Shown: positions 51,962-60,884 of the stretch, piece by piece
Layout of the letters: every line of letters starts with the position of its first letter
Position numbering within the stretch: the stretch's first letter is position 1
NCBI GenBank assembly: GCA_902789395.1
Contig: CADANY010000003.1
Coordinates: forward strand, 62,001 to 126,000
Length of the DNA stretch: 64,000 nt
Reading direction: 5' to 3'
Source: an uncultured Bacteroidia bacterium
GTDB taxonomy: Bacteria > Bacteroidota > Bacteroidia > Bacteroidales > UBA932
The notes under the pieces: model-generated
What the model was told of the DNA's origin: nothing
The model's input: the letters and a program-made list of their open reading frames with translations, nothing else
Databases searched by the model: none
Position numbers and translations under genes: made by a program

Positions 51962-52549
51962 ATGAAAAAGATCTTTTTAATTATTTGTGTTTTTGTCGGA
52001 CTGGCAGCCATTGGCTGCCGGTCTGATAAAACATCATTCAACCGTCTCTATGAAAAGATATGTAAGACGGTTCCTGATTCTGTAGTCCGGGATTATTTTT
52101 TTTCGAAAGACATAAATTATACAAACGGTTTCAATGAAGAAGAGTATATAGAAGCCTTTTTACAAAGCGATGTTGACTATGCATATCTAATACGGTGTTA
52201 TGAAATAGGCCTAGATGCCTCTTTCGGTGAAAGTATGTCTTATTGGAGCTATCACGTTTTATCAGAAAATTGGGAAAGACAGAAAAAGTTGTTAGAAATA
52301 TATAAAGGGTTGCCAGCATCTCACAAATCATTTCTAAAAGTCTTGACGAGGGACATGCTATGGGAGTATTCATTTGATTATTATAATGAAAAAACTGAGG
52401 CCGAAAGATTAACACTATCAAATGAGGAATTAGCAAGAGGATGTTGGGAAAAGTTCAAAGAAAAATTTATTTGGGTCCAAGAAGACATGATTGATATAGA
52501 CTCATTAAAGCTTTTTTTACTTGAAGAATGTTATTGTTATGATGATTAG
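51962..52549 (+). CDS. Putative immunity lipoprotein D
   Basis: 195 aa from the ATG at 51962, which gives a clean lipoprotein signal (LAAIGC, Cys19); an in-frame start at 51899 would lie inside the toxin. Rich in acidic and aromatic residues (YEIGLDASFGESMSYWSYHV; LFLLEECYCYDD). No family recognised. It lies 2 nt after module D. Confidence 0.5.
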   Translation: MKKIFLIICVFVGLAAIGCRSDKTSFNRLYEKICKTVPDSVVRDYFFSKDINYTNGFNEEEYIEAFLQSDVDYAYLIRCYEIGLDASFGESMSYWSYHVLSENWERQKKLLEIYKGLPASHKSFLKVLTRDMLWEYSFDYYNEKTEAERLTLSNEELARGCWEKFKEKFIWVQEDMIDIDSLKLFLLEECYCYDD

Positions 52550-52579
52550 CATAGAGGAGCCGGGATGCTCTCATATGGA

Positions 52580-52639
52580 ATGGACTACTACACGACCGAT
52601 CACCTGGGGTCTGTGCGTGTAATAACGGACATGGACGGA
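52580..52639 (+). repeat. Rhs core repeat R5 (short remnant)
   Basis: Sixty nt encoding MDYYTTDHLGSVRVITDMDG, near-identical to the start of R1 and R2, then a stop (TAG) within nine more nucleotides. No toxin or immunity gene follows; it is the right-hand end of the array, about 30 nt after the immunity D stop. Confidence 0.8.
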
Positions 52640-52708
52640 AGTCTCCTATAGACGACCTTTGTCATAGCTGATGTCAATATTTGATACAAATTAATCATAG
52701 CATTTGAC

Positions 52709-52758
52709 AAAAAATAATAGCTATTCATTTGACTATCAAAAGAATAGCTATTATTTTT
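52709..52758. terminator. 17-bp perfect hairpin at the right edge of the array
   Basis: AAAAATAATAGCTATTC and its exact complement flank a 15-nt loop, with A-rich and T-rich outer ends, so it can terminate in both directions. It separates the Rhs array from the GH78 gene. 52759-52848 shows no gene. Confidence 0.75.
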
Positions 52759-52848
52759 ATGACCGCTTGCGGAGGAGGAAGGGGTGCCCTCCAGGAGGCT
52801 TATGCCCCCTTGCACAAGGGTAGGTGGAGGGGCCGGACCGGGAATCTT

Positions 52849-55437
52849 CTATTCTCCGGTCGAAACGGTATAGCTGCCGGCGGCATAGTCCTTGGATTCG
52901 GTCTCGCCCGGAAGGGTAACGGTCGCCGTAGCGCCCTCAGGGACAGTGAAATCCCAAATCCACTTATCTCCCTCATACCGCCAGGCGCTCTTGATCAGGC
53001 CGGCAGCGGACTTGTACTCAGCCGAAATGGAACCGAGACGCTTGTCGGGGACGGGACGCATAATAATATGCTTAAACCCAGGATTGGCCGGATCGGCCGC
53101 GATGCCCGCAGCGGTTTCCCAGATCCATGCACAGACGCAGCCATAGGCATAGTGGTTGAAACTGTTCATTCCCTTCGGGCCCATACCGGATTCCATCGTA
53201 TAGCTGTTCCAGCGCTCCCAGATCGTCGTCGCGCCATTGTCAACGGAATACAGCCAGCTCGGATTCTTCCGCTGGAAAAGGAGATCATAGGCGATATCGA
53301 CCATTCCGTTGTCCGTCAGGGTCCCCATCAGGATCGATGTGCCGAGGAAGCCGGTCTGCAGGCATCCTCCGTGCGCGGCGAAATTCTCCTTGAGACGAGC
53401 GATCATGGCCTCTTTTTCCGCCCCTTCGAGCAGGTTGTTCTTCAAGGCAAAGAGGGCCGGCGTCTGCATCGTATTGAGAATCTCGGTCTTAAAGGTCCCG
53501 TCTTTCTGGAAGAATTTTTCCTTCAGGTAGTTACGGGCCGTCACCGCCATGACGCGGTACTTCTCTGCATCCCGTCCCGTCGCAGCGGCCATATCCTTCA
53601 TCATATCCGCATCGAGGGCCCAGTAACAGGCGCTGAGGTAGTTCCAGTAAGCGATGGCATCCGGGAGCGGGGTGCGTTTGCCTTTCGCATCACGGGTAAA
53701 GGCGCTTCCACCGTTACTCTCCAGCGGTTCATAGCTGACCCAGTCCGCCCACTGGTAATTCCCGTTCTCGGCACTGAGGGCGACATGGTCATAGCAGGTC
53801 TCGTTGACATGGGCCATGAACCGTTCCATCGCTTCCCAGTTCTCATCGATGATACCGGTATCGCCGAACTGCTTCCAGACCGTCCAGGGAACGATCACGC
53901 CGGCATCGGCCCATCCGAGGCGCATCATATTGCCGCCATATTGGGCCAGCGGGGCAACACCCGGGAATCCGCCGAGTTCGCTCTGGCTGTCCCGCATATC
54001 GCGCATCCACTTATGGAAGAAACTGTCCGTATTGGCAAAGAAAGAGCCCGTTTCCGTAAAGACCTGCGTGTCTGCGGTCCAACCGAGCCGTTCGTTCCGC
54101 TGGGGGCAGTCGGTCGGAACGGAAAGATAGTTCGAGCGCTGACCCCATATCGTATTCGAAATCAGCTTATTGACAAGATCGTTCCCGGTAGTGAGCGTTC
54201 CTGTTTCAAGATTCTCGGCAATAGAAGTAACGGGAATCGAAGCAATCGAACGGATCCGGACCTCATCCGTTGCCGTAACCGAAACATACCGGTACCCGAA
54301 GAAGGTGCAGTGCGGATAGTACGTCGCAAATCCCTTAGTCCCGGCAAAGGTATAATTGATCCTGAGTTCATTGGGGATACGGAGGTTGAGACGATGGCAG
54401 CTGCCTTCCGGTCCATCCATTCCGCGGCTTTTGGCCCCGTTTCCGTCATTGAGAATTTCAGAAGGAAGGCAGGTCAGGACGGTCCCTTCTGCAGCCTTGA
54501 ATTCAAAGCAGGGAACACCTGCGCAGTTCTGGCCGAAATCGACGACCAGGGTTTCGCCGGGAGAAAGCGTCATCTCCGTTCCCGGAGCGTATGTCCGGCT
54601 GACGACGACTTTCCCGTAGGCCTCTTCGCTGACTCCATCGATATCTTTCCATACATACGCCTCGACCGGGGCCAGGGCGAGATCTTTCCTCAGATAGATC
54701 TCGGCGCCCTCGGAAGGAAGAATCTCCCCGGCGAATTCCGTATTGACCTCCGGCTTCGAAAGAAGTTCCGGCGTGGCGTATCCCGGCAGAACCCGGGCGT
54801 CAAATTCTTCTCCATCGAAAATGCCCGCGTGCTTGACGGGGCCGGCGATCCCGGCTTTCCAATTCTCGGTATCCGTTCCGTAGCAAGCCTTGCTGCCATC
54901 GGCAAAAGTCAGCTCCAGGACTCCGCGGAAGGCACATTTTTTACCAATCATTCCCTCATGGTTTGCGGGCGTTACGATCTTGTCGGCCCACCAACCCGGC
55001 GTGACCTGGGCTGCGAGTTCGTTTTCTGCTCCTGATCCCAGCGCAAAGGCGTCCGTGATATCATAAGTAAAGGAACGCTTGGTCTTGGCGTAATGCGTGA
55101 AGCCCGGTTTGAGGATCTCTTCTCCGACCGGTTTGCCATTGACATACAGTTCATAGACGCCGAGCCCGGCCGTCATCCACTTGGCAGAGACGACTTTCTT
55201 TTCGTTTTTGACCGTCGAAACGAACCAGGATGCGCCGTCGGCGGCGCGGCAGTTTTTGTCAGTCACCTTTTCCGTCACGACGGGAGCGTCGACGACGGAA
55301 ATCCATGACGAAGACTCCCAAGCCGCATCCGGAAGGGCTTCCGCACGGGTCCCGACGGGTCCCTCACCGGCAGTTTGGCATGCGGCCGCAATCATGACCA
55401 CGGCCCCGATAAAAGCAAAACGGATTGAATGTTTCAT
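52849..55437 (-). CDS. GH78 alpha-L-rhamnosidase-like lipoprotein
   Basis: 862 aa. Lipobox IAAAC with Cys20. N-terminal beta domains include VYELYVNGKPVGEEILKPGF and TLVVDFGQNCAGVPCFEF; the (alpha/alpha)6 domain starts near 430 with LSVPTDCPQRNERLGWTADT, which holds the conserved acidic residue taken as general acid in GH78, and continues with GGFPGVAPLAQYGG and WADAGVIVPWTVWKQFGDTG. Such enzymes remove terminal rhamnose from plant or microbial glycans at the cell surface. No SusC/D neighbours. A long opposite-strand frame is a shadow. Confidence 0.88.
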   Translation of the reverse strand: MKHSIRFAFIGAVVMIAAACQTAGEGPVGTRAEALPDAAWESSSWISVVDAPVVTEKVTDKNCRAADGASWFVSTVKNEKKVVSAKWMTAGLGVYELYVNGKPVGEEILKPGFTHYAKTKRSFTYDITDAFALGSGAENELAAQVTPGWWADKIVTPANHEGMIGKKCAFRGVLELTFADGSKACYGTDTENWKAGIAGPVKHAGIFDGEEFDARVLPGYATPELLSKPEVNTEFAGEILPSEGAEIYLRKDLALAPVEAYVWKDIDGVSEEAYGKVVVSRTYAPGTEMTLSPGETLVVDFGQNCAGVPCFEFKAAEGTVLTCLPSEILNDGNGAKSRGMDGPEGSCHRLNLRIPNELRINYTFAGTKGFATYYPHCTFFGYRYVSVTATDEVRIRSIASIPVTSIAENLETGTLTTGNDLVNKLISNTIWGQRSNYLSVPTDCPQRNERLGWTADTQVFTETGSFFANTDSFFHKWMRDMRDSQSELGGFPGVAPLAQYGGNMMRLGWADAGVIVPWTVWKQFGDTGIIDENWEAMERFMAHVNETCYDHVALSAENGNYQWADWVSYEPLESNGGSAFTRDAKGKRTPLPDAIAYWNYLSACYWALDADMMKDMAAATGRDAEKYRVMAVTARNYLKEKFFQKDGTFKTEILNTMQTPALFALKNNLLEGAEKEAMIARLKENFAAHGGCLQTGFLGTSILMGTLTDNGMVDIAYDLLFQRKNPSWLYSVDNGATTIWERWNSYTMESGMGPKGMNSFNHYAYGCVCAWIWETAAGIAADPANPGFKHIIMRPVPDKRLGSISAEYKSAAGLIKSAWRYEGDKWIWDFTVPEGATATVTLPGETESKDYAAGSYTVSTGE

Positions 55438-55478
55438 ACGTAGGTGTTATTATAGTTATTAATAGTGGCAGGGAACTG

Positions 55479-58025
55479 TCATTTCACAACCTTCTCGATG
55501 CGGCTGCCTTCGGAAACGGCTTTGAGAATCGATTGGACGGCGGCGGCATCAACGGCGTTGATACTGTCTTTATACTTGGTGACGAGATCTTTATTCATCG
55601 CATAACGCATCCGGACGGTACTGACGACAGTCTCAGGATGGCTGAGAGCCTCGGTCATGTTCCCTGTCACACGGGCTTTGACTGCAGCGAGTTCCGCCTT
55701 GGACAGTTTCTTCTTCACCGCATCAGATATTCCTTTCCTGACGCCGGCAAGCGCCTCTTCGAGGTCGACCGGGGATACGTCGGACGGCAGTCCGGCCGGA
55801 TTGGCGGGAAGACAGGCCACCCGCACCCAAAGCCGCTCTTCCGGATAGACGGAAAAATCCGATGAGACATCGGCTGTAAGTCCATACGGATGGAGAGCCG
55901 CGGCAAGGGATCGTCTCAAAACCATCATAGCCATCTCCGACGCATAGCGGCTCGAGGAGGTCAACGCCACATCCGACGTCATCAGGACATAGATCCCTTT
56001 TTCCGCCCCTTCCGAAACAACGGTCGTCTTTCCGGATTTGACCCCTCCGGAAGCCGGCGAACGGCGCGCCGTAGAATGGAGGGCCCGAAAGCCTCCCAGC
56101 GACTTGGAAAGTTGTTTCTTGACCGTCTCCTCGTCCAGGTCGCCTACGAGAATCAAGACCCCGTCATTCGTCCGGGAGAAACGGTCTTCAAAGTAGACGT
56201 CCGCCTTTTCCATCAAAGGCGGCACCAGTACATCAGCCTTCCGGGGGCCTGTATAGATATCCTCTGGCGCAAGAAGGTCATACATGGACCCGAAAATCCC
56301 CTCGCGGGTATGCTCGCGAGCGAAAACCCCGATCCGCTGCGAAGCGGAATAAGCGGAAAAGGCCTCGGAATCGACCCGGCGCCGATTTCCGGTTATGGTC
56401 TGCAGGGCAGCCATCAAGAGAGAGAACTTCTGCTTCGGAGCGCTTCCGGTCAAGGCCATATCCTTTACCGTCACATCGGCTTCCATCGTTATCCCATTGG
56501 ACCAGAGCATCTTTTGGAGCGCTTTCCCCTCCACTCCCCCGAAACGGTTCAGGAAAAGAAGTTCCGGGATATATTCCGCCTCGCCGTCGCGAAGCTCGGG
56601 AATCGAGGACAAGCCACCGTTGAGCTGGAGGGCATACGAGAACATTCCGCTTCCCGGCATCTTTCGGAAAATCACCCGGAGGCCATTGGAAAAAGTCCAG
56701 ATAGACCCGCCCGAAACCGGCTCCGGCTTTTCAAGTTTGATCTTGACTTTGGCACCGAGGGCCGAGCGGGAAGTCGTATCGCCGCGGTTCCATCCGTACA
56801 GATGCGGATCCGGGGAAACGTATCCTTGAAGGAAAGCGAGGTTGTAGTCAAAGAGGATCTGATTGTCATCCAACGAGTCACGGGACGAGGAGTAATCGAT
56901 CGTCAGATTCTCGATCTGGTCGACGATGCCGGCGGCAATCCGGTTGAAAAAGCGCAGATCCGTCGAATCAGCGACATTCTTCCCGGAAAAGAGCTTTGAT
57001 TCCTGCGAGAAGGGAGCCAGATGGGCCCCGTAAAGGAAAGAAGAAAGGCAGCGGTCGACATAGGCCGCGTTGGTCAGCGGGGTCTCGGCAAGGATCTTCA
57101 TCTCAGCCCCGAGCACCTTCTTGGCATCCGTAAACTCGGTCTGGGTCGCACCGAAAGCCTCCAGGGAGGCGAGGGTCCGGCCGATCAGCGCCATAGCCTC
57201 GTCCTGCCGTCCCTCAACCGTGCCGAGCGTAATCGTATATTTCTCATCTCCTGCATAATCGGAGCTGCCGAGCTTGTTGATTTCCAATTTGTAACAGGGC
57301 AGATTCTCCTCATCCATCCGGACCCGGAGCCGGTTCGCCACAATGGTAGCAAATTCCCGTGCGAAAATGTCCATGACCAGCGGCTGCGCCGTATTCATAT
57401 ATTTCTGCGGAGTCCGCGGGGCGACATAACTGACTGACACCTCGGCAAGATGCTCGCCGGGAGCGGGATGGACATAGACAAACGGCGCCACGGAGGGCTC
57501 CCAAACATAATCGGAAACCCCGTCTTTGCGCTTATAGATCTTCGGGACCATCATGGAGAAGATATCCATCTTCCGCTTGACATCCTTGGCATCGATATCT
57601 CCGCTGATAACGATCGCCTGGTCGGAACGGCTGGCAGCCATATACGAAAAGGACATCAGAAGCGTCGAATCCAGGACTGAGGCATTCCAGACGGGGACAT
57701 CGTCGAAACGGCAGACCGTCGATCCGTCCACTTCCGAAACCAGCCCTTCCGGGCGGTACCCCACCCCGGATCGGGAGAGGAAACGGCCGAGAGACTCGAC
57801 CTGGGAACGAGTCTCCGTTCCGGGAAGCTCATCCCGCCTGACCAAGGCAACGTCAGCCAGTCCCTTGACCGCCGGATTGGACACGATATAATAGGTAACA
57901 CCGCTTGTCAGAACCCCTTTCTGGATCTTTCCGTCGACCGGAAGCGAAGGCAGATCCTGCGCTGGCATCATTATTGAAAATAATAAGCAGACAACTATTA
58001 AAATTGTGTTACAAAGCGCTCTCAT
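55479..58025 (-). CDS. M16 peptidase-like protein without catalytic zinc motif
   Basis: 848 aa from the ATG at 58025 (MRALCNTILIVVCLLFSIM), which gives a signal peptide; farther upstream codons lie in the promoter. Four-lobed M16 layout: GVLTSGVTYYIVSNPAVKGL at the start, YVAPRTPQKY near 225, then IWTFSNGLRVIFRKMPGSGM and FSYALQLNGGLSSIPELRDG near 480 as the second-half M16 domain. The HxxEH zinc motif of active M16 proteins is absent in both halves; residues where it should be read RRDELPG and VESLGRFLSRSG. Probably a non-catalytic periplasmic M16 homologue, a type that often partners an active protease. Confidence 0.7.
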   Translation of the reverse strand: MRALCNTILIVVCLLFSIMMPAQDLPSLPVDGKIQKGVLTSGVTYYIVSNPAVKGLADVALVRRDELPGTETRSQVESLGRFLSRSGVGYRPEGLVSEVDGSTVCRFDDVPVWNASVLDSTLLMSFSYMAASRSDQAIVISGDIDAKDVKRKMDIFSMMVPKIYKRKDGVSDYVWEPSVAPFVYVHPAPGEHLAEVSVSYVAPRTPQKYMNTAQPLVMDIFAREFATIVANRLRVRMDEENLPCYKLEINKLGSSDYAGDEKYTITLGTVEGRQDEAMALIGRTLASLEAFGATQTEFTDAKKVLGAEMKILAETPLTNAAYVDRCLSSFLYGAHLAPFSQESKLFSGKNVADSTDLRFFNRIAAGIVDQIENLTIDYSSSRDSLDDNQILFDYNLAFLQGYVSPDPHLYGWNRGDTTSRSALGAKVKIKLEKPEPVSGGSIWTFSNGLRVIFRKMPGSGMFSYALQLNGGLSSIPELRDGEAEYIPELLFLNRFGGVEGKALQKMLWSNGITMEADVTVKDMALTGSAPKQKFSLLMAALQTITGNRRRVDSEAFSAYSASQRIGVFAREHTREGIFGSMYDLLAPEDIYTGPRKADVLVPPLMEKADVYFEDRFSRTNDGVLILVGDLDEETVKKQLSKSLGGFRALHSTARRSPASGGVKSGKTTVVSEGAEKGIYVLMTSDVALTSSSRYASEMAMMVLRRSLAAALHPYGLTADVSSDFSVYPEERLWVRVACLPANPAGLPSDVSPVDLEEALAGVRKGISDAVKKKLSKAELAAVKARVTGNMTEALSHPETVVSTVRMRYAMNKDLVTKYKDSINAVDAAAVQSILKAVSEGSRIEKVVK

Positions 58026-58048
58026 AGAAAAATTGCTGGTCCGTAATG

Positions 58049-58078
58049 CAAAATTAAAATAATTATTTGCTATTTTTG
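58049..58078. promoter_or_regulatory. Divergent -7 elements for the M16-like and TPR genes
   Basis: Minus strand TAATTTTG (58049-58056), 23 nt before the ATG at 58025. Plus strand TATTTTTG (58071-58078), 44 nt before the ATG at 58123. Spacing to -33 TTTG candidates is not ideal. Confidence 0.45.
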
Positions 58079-58122
58079 CAAAATACGTGCTGATATTAAC
58101 ATTTAAACTAAATGAGAATATT

Positions 58123-59058
58123 ATGAAAAGATTATTTGCTCTCATCACCGTCGCGCTCATGAGCGCAGGAATCGCAATCGCACAGGACTACAACGCTGCC
58201 ATCGAAGTATTCAACAGCGCTGCGGTCGCTCTCCAGAATGAAAACAAGACAGAGGCTCTGTCTCTCTTCAAGCAGGCTCTCCCGCTTTTCGAGGCTTGCG
58301 GTGAGGAAGGTGCCGAGATGGTCGCCAAGTGCAAGGAACAGATTCCCATCGTTACGCTTTCGGTTGCAAAGGATCTGATCAACGACAAAGAATACGACAA
58401 AGCGATCGAAACCCTGAAAGAGGCCGAAAAGATTGCTAAGGAGTATGGTGCTGCAGAGGTCGTGACGGAAGTCGGCGAACTTGTTCCGAACGCTCTCTTC
58501 CGCAAGGCCGAGACGCTCCGCCAGGCAAAGGATTTCACCGGTGCTGCCGCTGTTTTCCAGGAAGTAATCGCCCTCGAGCCTAAGAATGGACAGGCGTTCC
58601 TCCTGCTCGGCCAGTCCCTCATGAACGCAGGCAAGACCGACGAGGCGATCGAGGCGCTCAAGAATGCGGCTGCCAACGGCAAGGAAGAAATGGCCAACAA
58701 GCTGATCGGCAACATCTACCTCAAGGAGGGCCAGGCCCTTCTCAAGGGCGGCAAGGCTCTCGAAGCTGCCGAAACGATCCAGAATGCCCTTAACTATATG
58801 GAGAATGCCGGCGCTTACAAGCTTCTTGCAAGCGCATGGATGAAGGGAGGCAAGACCGCCAACGCGATCAACGCTTATAAGAAATATGTCGAGGTCGCTC
58901 CGGATGCCAAAGACGTCCCTGACATCCTCTTCACTATCGCCGCTACCGCTCAAAAGGCCGGCGACAAGGCGACCGCCATTGAGTACTACAGCAAGCTGAC
59001 CGGCAACGCCAAGTACGGCGAGCAGGCCAAGACCCTTCTTGCTTCCCTCAAGAAGTAA
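58123..59058 (+). CDS. Secreted tetratricopeptide repeat protein
   Basis: 311 aa from the ATG at 58123. Signal peptide 1-20 (FALITVALMSAGIAIAQ). TPR units repeat from about 23 to 305, with YDKAIETLKEAEKIAKEYG, AAVFQEVIALEPKNGQAFLL, KTDEAIEALKNAAANGKEEM and TAIEYYSKLTG. A periplasmic scaffold role is inferred. It is divergent from the M16-like gene, and its stop overlaps the next start (TAATG). Confidence 0.8.
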   Translation: MKRLFALITVALMSAGIAIAQDYNAAIEVFNSAAVALQNENKTEALSLFKQALPLFEACGEEGAEMVAKCKEQIPIVTLSVAKDLINDKEYDKAIETLKEAEKIAKEYGAAEVVTEVGELVPNALFRKAETLRQAKDFTGAAAVFQEVIALEPKNGQAFLLLGQSLMNAGKTDEAIEALKNAAANGKEEMANKLIGNIYLKEGQALLKGGKALEAAETIQNALNYMENAGAYKLLASAWMKGGKTANAINAYKKYVEVAPDAKDVPDILFTIAATAQKAGDKATAIEYYSKLTGNAKYGEQAKTLLASLKK

Positions 59059-60878
59059 TGCAGGCTCTGGAGCTGCTGGCTCCGGCCAGGAATAAAGATA
59101 TCGGCATCGCAGCCATTGACTGCGGTGCCGATGCGGTATATATCGCAGGTCCCGATTTCGGAGCCCGGCAGGCCGCCGGCAACCCGGTCGGGGACATCGC
59201 TGAACTCTGCCGGTATGCCCACCGCTTCGGGGCCCGTATCTTTGTAACGCTCAACACAATCCTCTTCGAAGACGAACTGGACCGGGCCGGATCACTGGTC
59301 CGGGAACTCGCCGACGCCGGCATCGACGCCCTGATCGTGCAGGACCTCGGGGTCATCACCCTCAACCTGGGCACTCGACTGCCGCTCCACGCCTCGACCC
59401 AATGCTCTGTCCGTACCCCGGAAAAGGCCGCTTTCATAGAGAGTCTCGGCTTCTCCCGGATCGTTCTGGAACGGCAAATGTCGTTGGATCAAATCCGGTC
59501 GGTCCGGCAGGCCGTCGGCGCCGAGCTGGAGTTTTTTGTCCATGGCGCCCTGTGCGTCTGCTACAGCGGCGAATGTTATCTGTCGGAGCGGATAGCGCGG
59601 CGAAGCGCCAACCGGGGAGCCTGTATCCAGGCTTGCCGGTCCCGGTACGACCTTATCGACGGTTCCGGAACGGTCCTCGTCCGCGACAAGGCCCTCCTCT
59701 CACTGAAGGACTATAACCTGATCCGGCGTCTGGAGGATCTGGCTGAGGCCGGAGTCTGCTCTTTCAAGATCGAAGGACGGCTGAAAAATATCTCTTACGT
59801 CAGGAATGTCGTACGGGAATACTCCCTGGCCCTCGACGAACTGGTCCGGAAGTATCCCGGTCGCTACCGGCGCGCTTCATTCGGCACGGTTCGGGGCGGG
59901 TTCACACCGGATCCGCTCAAGACATTCAACCGGGGCTATACCGAACTTTACCTCGACGGGGAACGGGGGAAATGGGCCGCTATGGAGACCCCGAAATCCG
60001 TCGGTGAGCCGATCGGAACCGTCCGGAGCATCAGCGGAGGACGGATCACCGTCGACTTAGACAACCCCTCTACAAGGCTTGCCAACGGGGATGGCTTCGC
60101 TTTCGTCTCTGCCAAGGAAGGGATCATCGGATTCCGGGGAGACGTCTGCTCCGGCAATACGATCCAGACCCATCCTGTTGAAGGGATTAAACCCGGGATG
60201 CGCCTTTTCCGGAACATCAGCGCCGCCTTTGAAAAGGAAATGCAGGCCCACCGGTGCATCCGCGAAATCGATGTCGCGCTCCGCCTCTCTCTCCAGGAAG
60301 GGGCCCTATCCGTAACGGCGGAGACCGAAGACGGAAGAGTCCTCTCCAAAACCGTCCGGACGGACGCCGAACCGGCCCGGGACCGGGACCGGATGGCAGA
60401 TATCATGATCGGACAGCTCTCCAAGCGGACAGGACACTATGCTTTTTCCGTCACCGGAATTTCCGCTCCCGGTGCGATTCCGATGATGGGCGCATCTTTC
60501 CTTAATGGACTCCGGAGAGAACTGGCCGAGGAGCTGGACAAAAAGCCGCTTCAGCCGATCCCGATGCAGGAAGGGAGAGCTTCCGGGGGAAAATCAGGGC
60601 CACGGGAAGTCTCTTATAAAGAGAATGTTTCCAACTCACTCTCGGAGGCGCTTTATCAGTCCCGTGGAGCAACACGCATCGAAAAAGCCTATGAACTGAC
60701 CCACCGCAGGGACGCAGAGCTGATGCGGACAAAATACTGCATCCGGTATGAACTCGGTCTCTGTCCGGTCCACCAGGGAGCCCGGCCGACCGGTCCCCTT
60801 TACCTTCTCAACAACGGGCTTAAGCTCACCCTCGGATTCGACTGCAAAGCCTGCGAGATGACGGTCGGGGAAAACTAA
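59058..60878 (+). CDS. Peptidase U32 family protein
   Basis: 606 aa. N-terminal ELLAPARNKDIGIAAIDCGA and LPLHASTQCSVRTPEKAAFI, then the U32 signature ELEFFVHGALCVCYSGECYL with NRGACIQACRSRY, the four Cys that bind an Fe-S cluster in RlhA-type members. C-terminal extension of about 200 residues includes LGLCPVHQGARPTG-like Cys region near 575 (CIRYELGLCPVHQ). Members act as collagenase-like proteases or in RNA hydroxylation (E. coli RlhA on 23S rRNA C2501, TrhP on tRNA); cannot be told apart here. Its ATG shares a base with the TPR stop. Confidence 0.85.
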   Translation: MQALELLAPARNKDIGIAAIDCGADAVYIAGPDFGARQAAGNPVGDIAELCRYAHRFGARIFVTLNTILFEDELDRAGSLVRELADAGIDALIVQDLGVITLNLGTRLPLHASTQCSVRTPEKAAFIESLGFSRIVLERQMSLDQIRSVRQAVGAELEFFVHGALCVCYSGECYLSERIARRSANRGACIQACRSRYDLIDGSGTVLVRDKALLSLKDYNLIRRLEDLAEAGVCSFKIEGRLKNISYVRNVVREYSLALDELVRKYPGRYRRASFGTVRGGFTPDPLKTFNRGYTELYLDGERGKWAAMETPKSVGEPIGTVRSISGGRITVDLDNPSTRLANGDGFAFVSAKEGIIGFRGDVCSGNTIQTHPVEGIKPGMRLFRNISAAFEKEMQAHRCIREIDVALRLSLQEGALSVTAETEDGRVLSKTVRTDAEPARDRDRMADIMIGQLSKRTGHYAFSVTGISAPGAIPMMGASFLNGLRRELAEELDKKPLQPIPMQEGRASGGKSGPREVSYKENVSNSLSEALYQSRGATRIEKAYELTHRRDAELMRTKYCIRYELGLCPVHQGARPTGPLYLLNNGLKLTLGFDCKACEMTVGEN

Positions 60879-60884
60879 TTCATT

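Noticed and set aside
46842..52650. CRISPR array or transposon
   Set aside because: Repeats are long, coding and irregularly spaced; there is no transposase frame, and no terminal inverted repeats or target duplications were found by eye.
52729..55035. 768-codon open frame on the plus strand
   Set aside because: It lies opposite the GH78 gene, has low-complexity Arg/Gly/Ile composition and no recognisable domain; a codon-bias shadow.
57440..57475. HPAPGEH in the M16-like protein as a zinc site
   Set aside because: Spacing does not fit HxxEH or HxxxxEH as used in M16, and it is at the wrong place in the fold.
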